From: Streptomyces dysideae
GTDB taxonomy: Bacteria > Actinomycetota > Actinomycetes > Streptomycetales > Streptomycetaceae
Direction: 5' to 3'
Length of the DNA: 64,000 nt
Assembly: GCF_001514305.1 (NCBI RefSeq)
Contig: NZ_KQ949075.1
Span: forward strand, 345,443 to 409,442
Under the pieces are notes generated by a model that was not told the origin of the DNA, searched no databases, and was given only the letters and a program-made list of their open reading frames with translations. How positions within the stretch are numbered: position 1 is the stretch's first letter; every line of letters starts with the position of its first letter. Shown piece by piece: positions 17,636 through 30,936 of the stretch. The translations under genes were made by a program, and so were the position numbers.

Positions 17636-18367
17636 ATGGCCATCATCGACACCGAGGCGGCGTTGCACGTGGCGCACCGCGACAACCACACGCACCGGGA
17701 CGTGAACGGCGGCTGGCTGCGGCCCGCCGTCTTCGGGGCGATGGACGGGCTGGTCTCCAATCTCGCCCTGATGACCGGTGTCGCCGGTGGGGTGGCCGGG
17801 CACCAGACCGTCGTGCTGAGCGGGTTCGCCGGGCTTGCCGCCGGCGCCTTCTCCATGGCCGCCGGTGAGTACACGTCCGTCGCCTCGCAGCGCGAGCTCG
17901 TCGAGGCCGAGCTGGACGTCGAGCGGCGGGAGCTGAGAAAGCATCCGAAGGATGAAGAGGCTGAGCTCGCTGCTCTTTATCAGGCGCGTGGTGTCGAGGT
18001 GGAGCTGGCGCGGGAAGTCGCCAAGCAGCTGTCCCGGGATCCTGAGCAGGCGCTGGAGATACACGCGCGTGAGGAGCTCGGTATCGACCCGGGTGACCTG
18101 CCGTCGCCGGTGGTCGCCGCCGTGTCGTCCTTCGGGGCGTTCGCGCTGGGCGCCCTGCTGCCCGTACTGCCCTATCTGCTCGGCGCGACCTCGCTGTGGC
18201 CGACCGTGCTGCTCGCGCTGGCCGGGCTGTTCGCCTGTGGAGCGATCGTGGCCAAGGTGACCGCGCGGACCTGGTGGTTCAGCGGGCTGAGGCAGCTCGC
18301 CCTCGGAGGTGCCGCGGCCGGTGTGACGTACGCCCTGGGCAGCTTGTTCGGAACCGCCGTAGGATAG
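17636..18367 (+). CDS. VIT1/CCC1-family metal (Fe/Mn) transporter
   Basis: 243 residues with the CCC1 pattern: a first membrane segment with GAMDGLVSNLALMTGVAGG, a second with SGFAGLAAGAFSMAAGEYTSVASQREL, a charged cytosolic metal-binding loop rich in Glu (VEAELDVERRELRKHPKDEE), then two or three C-terminal helices (SSFGAFALGALLPVLPYLLG...). Relatives move Fe2+ or Mn2+ out of the cytosol. The ATG at 17636 follows GGGGGGA at 17624-17630; an ATG-less start at 17606 lacks support. Confidence 0.85.
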   Translation: MAIIDTEAALHVAHRDNHTHRDVNGGWLRPAVFGAMDGLVSNLALMTGVAGGVAGHQTVVLSGFAGLAAGAFSMAAGEYTSVASQRELVEAELDVERRELRKHPKDEEAELAALYQARGVEVELAREVAKQLSRDPEQALEIHAREELGIDPGDLPSPVVAAVSSFGAFALGALLPVLPYLLGATSLWPTVLLALAGLFACGAIVAKVTARTWWFSGLRQLALGGAAAGVTYALGSLFGTAVG

Positions 18368-18482
18368 TTCGGCTGCAGGTTATGCGTTGGGCCGCATAAG
18401 TAGCCGTTACTCGCTGGTTTCGAATGGTTAACCACCGGGCATGAGCCGTAAGCGCTGTGGGCAATGAGGCCTGCCGCGCATC

Positions 18483-18512
18483 CGCGAGGTGAGCGACGAC
18501 GCTCGCCTCGCG
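18483..18512 (+). terminator. Hairpin between the VIT1 gene and gltB
   Basis: CGCGAGGTGAGCG (18483-18495) pairs with CGCTCGCCTCGCG (18500-18512) across an ACGA loop, with a single G-T wobble. There is no U-tract after it, but GC-rich stems of this kind terminate transcription in streptomycetes. It separates VIT1 from the glt promoter. Confidence 0.55.
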
Positions 18513-18655
18513 CACGGGTCGAAGGGCAACGATCTGACCGATCTGTCCTGGAGTCCCCCCATACTTTCCGCCGCCGAGCGCGGTGCCCCCGCCGTGACCC
18601 CGCGGCGTCCGCATGTTGGAACGGAGTATCCGGTTCCCGAGGACCGCTCCATCAT

Positions 18656-18682
18656 GTAACCTGCACGAAATTTTGCACTCAC
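18656..18682 (+). promoter_or_regulatory. GlnR-type box upstream of gltB
   Basis: GTAAC (18656-18660), six bases, GAAAT (18667-18671), six bases, CTCAC (18678-18682). The Streptomyces GlnR consensus is gTnAC-n6-GaAAc repeated with n6 spacing: the first half-site matches fully, the second in 4 of 5 positions and the third in 4 of 5. It lies 64-90 bases before the gltB start, a usual distance. Nitrogen-dependent control of gltBD by GlnR is the inference; no binding was tested. Confidence 0.6.
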
Positions 18683-18745
18683 GCAGAGGGCCAACGTCGT
18701 CCCTCGGCAATCTGCATATGCCACATGACGACGACGGGAGAGCCG

Positions 18746-23354
<4,609 letters not shown>

Positions 23355-23362
<8 letters not shown>

Positions 23363-24818
23363 TCCCAAGGGCTTTCTCAACCATGGCCGTGAGGTCGCCA
23401 AGTCCCGCCCGGTGGACGTGCGTCTCAAGGACTGGAACGAGGTCTACGTTCCCGGTTCCCTGCTGCCGATCATCAGCAAGCAGGCCAGCCGGTGCATGGA
23501 CTGCGGCATCCCGTTCTGCCACAACGGCTGCCCGCTGGGGAACCTGATCCCCGAGTGGAACGACTACGCCTACCGCGAGGACTGGAGCGCCGCCTCCGAG
23601 CGGCTGCACGCGACGAACAACTTCCCGGAGTTCACCGGGCGGCTGTGCCCGGCCCCCTGCGAGTCGGCGTGTGTGCTGGGCATCAACCAGCCACCGGTCA
23701 CCATCAAGAACGTCGAGGTCTCGATCATCGACAAGGCGTGGGAGACCGGTGACGTCGCCCCGCAGATCCCGGAGCGGCTGTCCGGCAAGACCGTCGCGGT
23801 CATCGGCTCGGGCCCGGCGGGTCTCGCCGCCGCCCAGCAGCTGACCCGGGCCGGCCACACCGTCGCCGTCTACGAGCGCGCGGACCGCATCGGAGGCCTT
23901 CTCCGGTACGGCATCCCCGAGTTCAAGATGGAGAAGCGGCACATCAACCGCCGTATCGAGCAGATGCGCGCGGAGGGCACCCGCTTCCGCACCGGTATCG
24001 AGATCGGCCGCGACCTCAAGGCGACCGACCTGAAGAAGCGGTACGACGCCGTCGTCATCGCCGCCGGTGCCACCACCGCCCGTGATCTCCCCGTCCCCGG
24101 GCGGGAGCTGACCGGCATCTACCAGGCCATGGAGTACCTGCCCCTGGCCAACAAGGTCCAGGAGGGCGACTTCGTGGCGCCCCCGATCTCGGCCGAGGGC
24201 AAGCACGTCGTGGTCATCGGCGGCGGCGACACCGGCGCGGACTGCGTGGGCACCGCCCACCGTCAGGGCGCGGCCTCGGTGACGCAGCTGGAGATCATGC
24301 CCCGCCCGAACGACGAGCGGAACCCGGTCGCGCAGCCCTGGCCGACCTTCCCGATGCTGTACAAGGTCACGTCCGCGCACGAGGAGGGCGGCGAGCGGGT
24401 CTACTCCGTCTCGACGACCCACTTCGAGGGCGACGAGGACGGCAACGTCCAGTGGCTGCACCTGAGCGAGGTCGAGTTCATCGACGGCAAGCTGACCCCG
24501 AAGCCGGGCACGGAGCGCAAGATCCCCGCCCAGTTGGTGACGCTGGCGATGGGCTTCACCGGCACCGACCGGGAGAACGGCCTCGTTGACCAGTTCGGCC
24601 TGGAGCTCGACGAGCGCGGCAACATCGCCCGCGACGCCGACTTCCAGACCAACGTCCCCGGCGTGTACGTCGCCGGTGACGCCGGTCGTGGCCAGTCGCT
24701 GATCGTGTGGGCGATCGCCGAGGGCCGCTCGGCCGCCCGTGGCGTGGACCGCTTCCTGACCGGCGCCAGCGACCTGCCGGCGCCGATCCGGCCGACGGAC
24801 CGATCGCTGATGGTCTGA
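23355..24818 (+). CDS. gltD: Glutamate synthase (NADPH) small subunit
   Basis: GltD (487 aa) passes electrons from NADPH through FAD and 4Fe-4S clusters to GltB. The N-terminal cluster ligands are in [18 protein letters not shown] and [13 protein letters not shown]. The FAD Rossmann motif is [17 protein letters not shown]; the NADPH motif is [15 protein letters not shown]; the C-terminal FAD loop is [18 protein letters not shown]. The 8-base overlap with gltB gives coupled translation for the alpha-beta complex. Confidence 0.96.
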
Positions 24819-24867
24819 TCCGCCGGATCAACAGACGTCCCGTACAAGGGCGTACGGAACACCAGAC

Positions 24868-24911
24868 GGCGCCTGCCTACCTGTCCCCGACCGGACGACC
24901 TGGCAGGCGCC
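24868..24911 (+). terminator. Hairpin downstream of gltD
   Basis: GGCGCCTGCC (24868-24877) and GGCAGGCGCC (24902-24911) are perfect inverted repeats 24 bases apart. The spacer contains a second inner pairing, GTCC with GGAC. It is 50 bases past the gltD stop and is the likely end of the gltBD transcript. Confidence 0.55.
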
Positions 24912-25865
24912 GCCGCATGTGTACTGCTTGCTCGGAGCGACCCAGGTGACGATGACGGCGCCGGCCACGGCGAGTACGCCGAAGAGGCCGAGCCGGGGGG
25001 CGGCCTCGACCAGGCGCCGGCTCTTCCGGGTGCGTTGCTTCTCGTACAGCAGCAGTCGGTTGGGCTCGCATGCGGTCGCCGTACAGCTGCGTGCCCATGA
25101 GGAGGGGGCGGATCTCGTCCTCGGCCAGCCGGAAGCGTTCCAGCGGCTCCTTGTACCGGCCTGGCAGGGCGCGCAGTTCGTCGGTCGTCACCCGGTCCGG
25201 GAGCCCGCGCAGCAGGGGCTGTGCCGTTGCTTCCGCGCCGAACGCTCGCACTGTGGCGTCCCCGGCGAGCGGCAGTTCCTCGACGGCGGCGTGCAGCGCC
25301 GGGTGGGAACAGCGCAACCGCACGGTGATGCCTCAGGTGTCGGCGGTGCGGCCCTCCCTGTCGTCGTAGTCGAGTCCGCCCAGCGCGCCCACCACCTCGC
25401 CGGCGAGCAGGGGTTCGTGCGCCCCCAGGTGGTCGACGAGGACACTGGAGAGCCGACGCGGGCTCGCGGCGAGCAGGCCCGCGGTCCACAGCAGGCGGGC
25501 CAGCTGGTGCCCATGCCAGTGATTCCCGCGTACGGGCTCGGCGTCGGCCCACTCGTTGCCGTGCTGAGTGTCGTTGACCCGTGGACTGAGGCCCGGCTTC
25601 ACCGTGAGGTGCCCGAGTACCTGGCGTATCAGGCTGTCGATCTCCTGGCCCTGCACCGGTTCCGGCCGCCGAATCCCGACCGAGGGCTGCGCGACCTGGG
25701 GATACCGGGACGCGAGCTGCTGCAAGTTCCTCCTCCGCGTGGTCGGCGACCTTCAGGAAGGGGGCCGGTGGGTTGACCCGGGGCAGGGCGGCGGCGAGGG
25801 TCCGTGCGAACCAACTGCCCTCCACCGGGTCGGCGTAGGCGCGCTGCCCGGGGCCGCAGCAACCG
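24912..25865 (-). pseudogene. Decayed gene of unknown family with C-terminal membrane segment
   Basis: Read in minus-strand order, three frames make one continuous protein. A start-proximal part (DPVEGSWFARTLAAALPRVN...) shifts frame near 25722, where one extra T splits EEEL from QQLASRYPQ. The second part runs to an in-frame TGA at 25335-25333 and continues in the same frame (LRCSHPALHAAVEELPLAGD) to QLYGDRM. A further shift near 25070 leads to LLLYEKQRTRKSRRLVEAAP and a transmembrane helix (LFGVLAVAGAVIVTWVAP). I do not recognise the family. Ends are approximate. Confidence 0.6.
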
Positions 25866-25973
25866 CGCTCGGTGTCGGTCGTACCGGGTCAGCTTCTCCT
25901 TGGTCTTCCGGCCGTGCCCGGCATGCGGGAGGTCGTGGGCGTCGCTGGTGGTGGTCGCGGTCTCCTTGGTCTG

Positions 25974-26204
25974 AGGGCGAAGTCCGTGGTCCGCGACCAC
26001 GAGGCGCTCAGCCGGCAGTTCGACTTCCTGCGCAAGCTGGACGAGCTGGCGGTGCCGGACCGGCGGGTGGTCGACAACGCCGGGTTCTTCCACGCCGGTT
26101 CGGACCCGCGAAAGGTGTCCGACGCGGAGCTCTACGACCGTCTCGTCGGCGAGTACCCGAAGTGGCTGGTGGCGGCGCGGGCGCGGGGGATCGTCCGGGC
26201 TTAG
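25974..26204 (+). pseudogene. Orphan 3' gene fragment, family unknown
   Basis: The last 75 or so codons before the TAG at 26202-26204 have strong Streptomyces codon bias ([60 protein letters not shown]). The frame upstream of about 25970 loses that bias and has no ribosome site. I read it as the truncated end of a gene cut off at its junction with the decayed minus-strand gene. A short expressed protein from ATG 25923 cannot be excluded. Confidence 0.4.
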
Positions 26205-26288
26205 CCGCTCACCCGTCTGCCCACACCGCTGGCCCTGCGGTGACCGCCGTGCCACCCTGAGTGAGATCCGACGGGGAGGCGACGACGC

Positions 26289-27941
26289 ATGGACGGCGCA
26301 CGATCGGTGGACGAGGCGGCGGGGTCCGTCCGCTCCGGCAGGGAGGCTCCGGGCAAGGGCGAGAAGGTGGCCGACTGGGCCGACGGACGGCTCGGAATCT
26401 ACGCGCTGGCCAAGTCCCAGATGCGCAAGGTCTTCCCGGATCACTGGTCCTTCATGCTGGGCGAGATCAGCCTCTACAGCTTCATCGTCCTGATCCTCAC
26501 CGGCGTGTACCTCACGCTCTTCTTCGAGCCGAGCAGTGTCGAGGTCGTCTACAACGGCTCCTACGAGCCGCTCAACGGCATCATGATGACCAGGGCCTAC
26601 GAGTCCACCCTCGACATCAGCTTCGACGTGCGGGGCGGGCTGCTGATGCGGCAGGTCCACCACTGGGCGGCGCTGGTCTTCGTCACCGGCATGCTCGTGC
26701 ACATGATGCGGGTGTTCTTCACCGGTGCCTTCCGCAAGCCGCGCGAGATCAACTGGGTGTTCGGCTGGTCCCTGCTGATGCTCGGCATCATCACCGGCCT
26801 GACCGGCTACTCCCTCCCCGACGACCTGCTCTCCGGCACCGGCGTCCGCTTCGCCCAGGGCGCGATCCTGTCGATCCCGGTCGTCGGGACGTATCTGTCG
26901 TTCTTCCTCTTCGGCGGGGAGTTCCCCGGCCACGACATCATCTCGCGGCTGTACCCGGTCCATGTCCTGCTGCTGCCCGGGATCATGCTCGGCCTGGTGG
27001 TCGCCCATCTGACGCTGGTCTTCTACCACAAGCACACGCAGTATCCGGGCCCCGGCCGCAACAACAGGTCCGTGATCGGCATGCCCTTCCTGCCGGTCTA
27101 CATGGCCAAGGCAGGCGGCTTCTTCTTCCTGGTCTTCGGCGTGCTGACGTTCATGGGCGCCATCGCCGGCATCAACCCCGTGTGGGCCTTCGGGCCGTAC
27201 CGCCCGGACCTCGTCACCACGGGCGCTCAGCCCGACTGGTACCTGGGCTTCTCCGAGGGGCTGATCCGGGTGATGCCGGGATGGGAGATCAACGCCTGGG
27301 GCCACACCCTGGAGCCGGGTGTCTTCATCCCGTTCTCGCTGTTCCCGCTGATCCTGCTCGCGCTGGGCGTCTATCCCTTCGTCGAGGCGTGGATCACCGG
27401 CGACAAACGCGAGCACCACATCCTCGACCGCCCGCGGAACGTGCCCGTGCGGACGGGCCTCGGCGCGGCCTGGCTGAGTCTGTACGCGGTGCTGCTGATC
27501 GGTGGCGGCAACGACATCGTCGCCACCCATCTGCATCTGTCCATCAACGCGATCACCTGGTTCGTACGGGTGTCCGTCTTCGTCGCGCCGGTCATCACCT
27601 TCATGATCACCACGCGGGTCTGTCTCGGTCTCCAGCGCCGGGACCGGGCCAAGGTGCTGCACGGCATGGAGACGGGAACGATCAAGCGGCTGCCGGACGG
27701 TGAGTACATCGAGGTCCACGAACCCCTCGCGCAGGAACAGCTGTTCACCCTCACCCAGCACGAGCAGAACCCGCCGTACGAGGTCGGCCCGCTCGTCGAC
27801 GCCCACGGCGTCCGCCGCAAGGTCAGGCGGTCCGAGCGGGTCCGGGCCCGGCTGGCCAAGGCGATGTTCGGGCCCGACACGCGGATCCCGAAGCCGACGG
27901 CGGAGGAGTACCGCGAGATCACCAGCGGCGACCACCACTGA
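26289..27941 (+). CDS. qcrB: Cytochrome bc1 complex cytochrome b subunit (solitary QcrB paralogue)
   Basis: 550 residues, a fused cytochrome b/subunit IV of actinobacterial type. The four haem-ligand histidines are in RQVHHWAALVFVTGMLVHMM and YPVHVLLLPGIMLGLVVAHL. The quinol-oxidation motif is PDWYLGF, and about eight helices are followed by a 110-residue hydrophilic tail. ATG 26289 follows GGGGAGG at 26273-26279. qcrC and qcrA are absent, so this is not the main respiratory operon. It either substitutes in the complex or pairs with unlinked partners. Its end overlaps the convergent dehydrogenase gene by 23 bases. Confidence 0.88.
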   Translation: MDGARSVDEAAGSVRSGREAPGKGEKVADWADGRLGIYALAKSQMRKVFPDHWSFMLGEISLYSFIVLILTGVYLTLFFEPSSVEVVYNGSYEPLNGIMMTRAYESTLDISFDVRGGLLMRQVHHWAALVFVTGMLVHMMRVFFTGAFRKPREINWVFGWSLLMLGIITGLTGYSLPDDLLSGTGVRFAQGAILSIPVVGTYLSFFLFGGEFPGHDIISRLYPVHVLLLPGIMLGLVVAHLTLVFYHKHTQYPGPGRNNRSVIGMPFLPVYMAKAGGFFFLVFGVLTFMGAIAGINPVWAFGPYRPDLVTTGAQPDWYLGFSEGLIRVMPGWEINAWGHTLEPGVFIPFSLFPLILLALGVYPFVEAWITGDKREHHILDRPRNVPVRTGLGAAWLSLYAVLLIGGGNDIVATHLHLSINAITWFVRVSVFVAPVITFMITTRVCLGLQRRDRAKVLHGMETGTIKRLPDGEYIEVHEPLAQEQLFTLTQHEQNPPYEVGPLVDAHGVRRKVRRSERVRARLAKAMFGPDTRIPKPTAEEYREITSGDHH

Positions 27942-28938
27942 GCACGACGGTCCGGCACTCGTCCGGCGTCCCCCAGGCCGTACGCAGGGCACGGGCCTTG
28001 GTAAGCCAGAGGGACAGGTCGTACTCCGCCGTGTAGCCGATCGCACCGTGCAGCTGAAGCGCGGTACGGGCAGTGGCGTGCGCCGCCTCACAGGCGGTGA
28101 CCTTGGCGGCGGCGACATCGGCGGGATCCATGGTGAGGGCGGCGCCGTGGACCAGCGGCCGGGCGAACTCCAATCCGAGCTCGGCGTCGGCCAGCTGGTG
28201 CTTGACCGCCTGGAACGACCCAATGGGAACACCGAACTGCTTCCGCTGCCTGACATACGCGACGCTCCTGTCGAGCAGCGCCAGCCCGACACCGAGCGCC
28301 TGCGCGGCGGTGGCAAGACGGGCCCGGAGAACCGCCCGCCCGACGGCCACACCGACCTGAGGACCGACGGCGAGCACCTCCCCACCCGACGGCACACCGA
28401 AAAGCCGACGTCCCGGGTCGAGGGAGGGCAGGGGCCTGCCGGGCGGGGGAGCGAGGCGCAGCTCGGCCGCAGCGGCCGACTCGCTCACCGTCAGGCGTAT
28501 GGTCGCCGCGTCGGCGTCCAGGGCGTATGGGGCCGTGGGCTTGCCGTGGCCGGCCGGCGGTGGTGTGCAGGTCAGTGTTGCCATCGTCTCGCCCGTCGCC
28601 AGCGACGGGAGGAAGCGCTTGGCGGGGCCGGGGTCCGGTAGTTCGGCGAGTAGGGCGGCCGCCGTGGTCGTCTCCACCAAGGGGCCCGGGACCGCGTGTC
28701 GGCCCAGTTCGATGAAGGCGACGGTGAGTTCGACGGGGCGCGGGCCCAGCCCCTCGCACTCCTCCGGGACGGCCAGTGCGAAGACTCCGGCCTCGGCGAT
28801 ACGGGACCACAGCGCGCGTCCACTCTTCCGCTCACCGCGGCTCCAGTCCCGTACCACCGAGGGCGTGTCCGCCGCCGTCAGCAGTGCGTTCAGGGAGTCG
28901 GCGAAGGCCCGCTGTTCGGCGTCGAGGAGGAAGCGCAT
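27919..28938 (-). CDS. ipdE2: Acyl-CoA dehydrogenase, IpdE2-like small subunit
   Basis: 339 residues with the acyl-CoA dehydrogenase fold: RFLLDAEQRAFADSLNALLT, an N-terminal helical domain with FALAVPEECEGLG, and a C-terminal domain with AYVRQRKQFGVPIGSFQAVK and QLHGAIGYTAEYDLSLWL. The usual TNE(I/L)Q region is missing, as in the second chain of actinobacterial heteromeric dehydrogenases. Its start overlaps the partner's stop by one base (TGATG). In steroid degraders IpdE1-IpdE2 desaturates a hydroxylated C/D-ring CoA ester; the assignment rests on pairing and cluster context. Confidence 0.7.
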   Translation of the reverse strand: MRFLLDAEQRAFADSLNALLTAADTPSVVRDWSRGERKSGRALWSRIAEAGVFALAVPEECEGLGPRPVELTVAFIELGRHAVPGPLVETTTAAALLAELPDPGPAKRFLPSLATGETMATLTCTPPPAGHGKPTAPYALDADAATIRLTVSESAAAAELRLAPPPGRPLPSLDPGRRLFGVPSGGEVLAVGPQVGVAVGRAVLRARLATAAQALGVGLALLDRSVAYVRQRKQFGVPIGSFQAVKHQLADAELGLEFARPLVHGAALTMDPADVAAAKVTACEAAHATARTALQLHGAIGYTAEYDLSLWLTKARALRTAWGTPDECRTVVLSGGRRW

Positions 28939-30077
28939 CAGCGGCGTCCCTTCGGGAGACCGAGCAGGCGTTCGGCGATGATGTCGCGTTGGATCTCGTT
29001 CGTACCGGCGTAGATGGGGCCGGCGAGAGAGAAGACGTAGCGCTCGGACCAGTCTGTGTCCGCCAACTCGCCCTCCGCGCCGAGCAGATCGAGGGCCGTC
29101 TCGTGCAGCGCGATGTCGTACTCGGACCAGAAGATCTTGTTCAGGCTGGACTCGGGGCCGATCGACTCGCCATCGAGGAAGCGGGAGGCCGCGGCGTACG
29201 TGAAGAGTTGGTACGCGCGGGCGCCGATCAGGGCGTCGGCCACGCGGTTGCCCGCCTCCGGTGGGCTGCCCTGCGCCTGCCAGAGTCCCCGCAGGCGTTC
29301 GGCGCTCGCGAGGAAGCGGCCGGGGCTGCGGAGCATGAGCCCGCGTTCGTTGCCCGCCGTCGACATGGCGATACGCCAGCCCTGGCCGGGCTCGCCGATC
29401 ACGTCCTCGTCCGGCACGAAGACGTCGTCCAGGAACAGTTCGGCGAAGGCGGGCTTGCCGTCCAGGCGGGCGATGGGGCGGACCGTGACGCCGGGAGCGC
29501 GCAGGTCGAACATCAGATAGGTCAGACCCTGGTGGGGCTTCGGGGCGTCCGGATCGCTGCGGAACAGGCCGAAGGCCCGGTCGGCGAAGGCGGCCCGCGA
29601 CGACCACGTCTTCTGGCCGCCGAGCAGCCAGCCCCCGCTGGTACGAACGGCCCTCGACCTCAGGGAGGCCAGGTCGGAACCGGCTTCCGGTTCCGACCAC
29701 GCCTGGGCCCAGACGACCTCACCGGTGGCCATGGACGGCAGGACGCGCGCGCGTTGCTCCTCCGTGCCGTGGTCGAAGAGGGTCGGGGCGAGCAGGCTGA
29801 CGCCGTTCTGGCCGACGCGGCCCGGGGCGCCCGCCGCGTGGTACTCCTCCTCGAAGAGCAGCCAGCGGATCAGGCCCGCGTCCCGACCGCCGTACTCCGC
29901 CGGCCAGTTGACCACCGACCAGCGGTCGGCGGCCAGTTCCGCCTCCCACGCGCGGTGCGCCGCGAAGCCCTCCTCGGTCTCCAGGGAGGGCAGTGGCGTG
30001 GACGGCACATGGGACCGCAGCCAGGCGCGGGCCCCGGCGCGGAACGCCTCGTCGGCGGGGGTGAGCGAGAGGTCCAC
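28938..30077 (-). CDS. ipdE1: Acyl-CoA dehydrogenase, IpdE1-like (FadE30-type) subunit
   Basis: 379 residues. FAD and substrate motifs: AQAWSEPEAGSDLASLRSRA, GWLLGGQKTWSSRAAFAD and GPIYAGTNEIQRDIIAERLL. The residue before GTNEIQ is Ala, not the Glu of short-chain dehydrogenases, so the catalytic base may be the Glu in NERGLMLR (isovaleryl/long-chain type) or come from the partner. The GTG at 30077 has AGGAAGGA about 8 bases upstream, better than any start beyond it. It is divergent from ipdF across a KstR2-like operator, as fadE30 and its neighbours are clustered in mycobacteria. Confidence 0.72.
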   Translation of the reverse strand: MDLSLTPADEAFRAGARAWLRSHVPSTPLPSLETEEGFAAHRAWEAELAADRWSVVNWPAEYGGRDAGLIRWLLFEEEYHAAGAPGRVGQNGVSLLAPTLFDHGTEEQRARVLPSMATGEVVWAQAWSEPEAGSDLASLRSRAVRTSGGWLLGGQKTWSSRAAFADRAFGLFRSDPDAPKPHQGLTYLMFDLRAPGVTVRPIARLDGKPAFAELFLDDVFVPDEDVIGEPGQGWRIAMSTAGNERGLMLRSPGRFLASAERLRGLWQAQGSPPEAGNRVADALIGARAYQLFTYAAASRFLDGESIGPESSLNKIFWSEYDIALHETALDLLGAEGELADTDWSERYVFSLAGPIYAGTNEIQRDIIAERLLGLPKGRR

Positions 30078-30106
30078 GGTCGCCGTCCTTCCTGAGAGAC
30101 GCTTCC

Positions 30107-30124
30107 CTAACAAGTGTTTGGTAG
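30107..30124. promoter_or_regulatory. KstR2-like operator between ipdE1 and ipdF
   Basis: The 18-base dyad CTAACAAGTGTTTGGTAG has the symmetric core CTAnCAAnnnnTTGnTAG. The described mycobacterial KstR2 motif AnCAAGnnCTTGnT matches at 9 of 10 fixed positions (30109-30122). It sits 15 bases before the ipdF ATG and 30 bases before the ipdE1 GTG, where a repressor would block both promoters. Confidence 0.7.
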
Positions 30125-30138
30125 GTTAGCGTGCTGCC

Positions 30139-30921
30139 ATGACACACGTCGAGGCTCCGGCCTACGTTCCCGGGCACGGGCTGCTCGGCGGGCGCACGGC
30201 CGTCATCACCGCGGCCGCCGGCGCCGGGATCGGCGGAGCGACCGCGCGCCGCTTTCTGGAGGAGGGGGCGCGCGTGCTGATCAGCGACGCGCACCCGCGC
30301 CGGCTGAAGGAGTACGAGGCCGAGCTGGGCCGGGACTTCCCGGGTGCGGTGTCGGCGCTGCCCTGCGACGTCACCGACGAGTCCCAGGTGCGGGCGCTGC
30401 TCGACACGGCCGTACAGGAGCACGGACGACTGGACGTCGTCGTCAACAACGCCGGCCTCGGCGGCACCTCGCCGCTCGTCGACATGAGCGACGAGCAGTG
30501 GTCGCGGGTGCTGGACGTGACGTTGAACGGCACGTTCCGGTGCACCCGGGCCGCCCTCCGCCGGATGCGGGAGACCGGCGGGGCGATCGTCAACAACGCC
30601 TCCGTCGTCGGTTGGCGCGCCCAGGCCGGGCAGGCGCACTACGCCGCCGCGAAGGCCGGCGTGATGGCGCTGACACGGTGCGCTGCGGTGGAGGCGGCCG
30701 AGTACGGCGTACGGGTCAACGCCGTCGCGCCGAGCCTCGCCATGCATCCGCACCTCGCCAAGGTCACCACGCCCGAACTGCTGGCGGAGCTGACCGAGCG
30801 GGAGGCCTTCGGGCGGTACGCCGAGCCCTGGGAGGTGGCCAACGTGATCGTGTTCCTGGCGTCGGACTACTCCTCGTACATGACGGGCGAGGTCGTCGCC
30901 GTCAGCAGCCAGCATGCCTAG
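30139..30921 (+). CDS. ipdF: IpdF-like short-chain dehydrogenase of steroid C/D-ring degradation
   Basis: 260 residues. The N-terminus YVPGHGLLGGRTAVITAAAG, the cofactor motif AAGAGIGGATARRFLEEGAR, NNAGLGG, the Ser...YAAAK catalytic pair (NNASVVGWRAQAGQAHYAAA) and the C-terminus FLASDYSSYMTGEVVAVSSQ agree closely with mycobacterial IpdF (Rv3559c) as I remember it. IpdF acts on the hydroxy/keto group of the HIP-CoA ring remnant. kstR2 follows 15 bases later, so it is co-transcribed with its presumed repressor. Confidence 0.85.
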   Translation: MTHVEAPAYVPGHGLLGGRTAVITAAAGAGIGGATARRFLEEGARVLISDAHPRRLKEYEAELGRDFPGAVSALPCDVTDESQVRALLDTAVQEHGRLDVVVNNAGLGGTSPLVDMSDEQWSRVLDVTLNGTFRCTRAALRRMRETGGAIVNNASVVGWRAQAGQAHYAAAKAGVMALTRCAAVEAAEYGVRVNAVAPSLAMHPHLAKVTTPELLAELTEREAFGRYAEPWEVANVIVFLASDYSSYMTGEVVAVSSQHA

Positions 30922-30936
30922 GACCACAATGGACAC

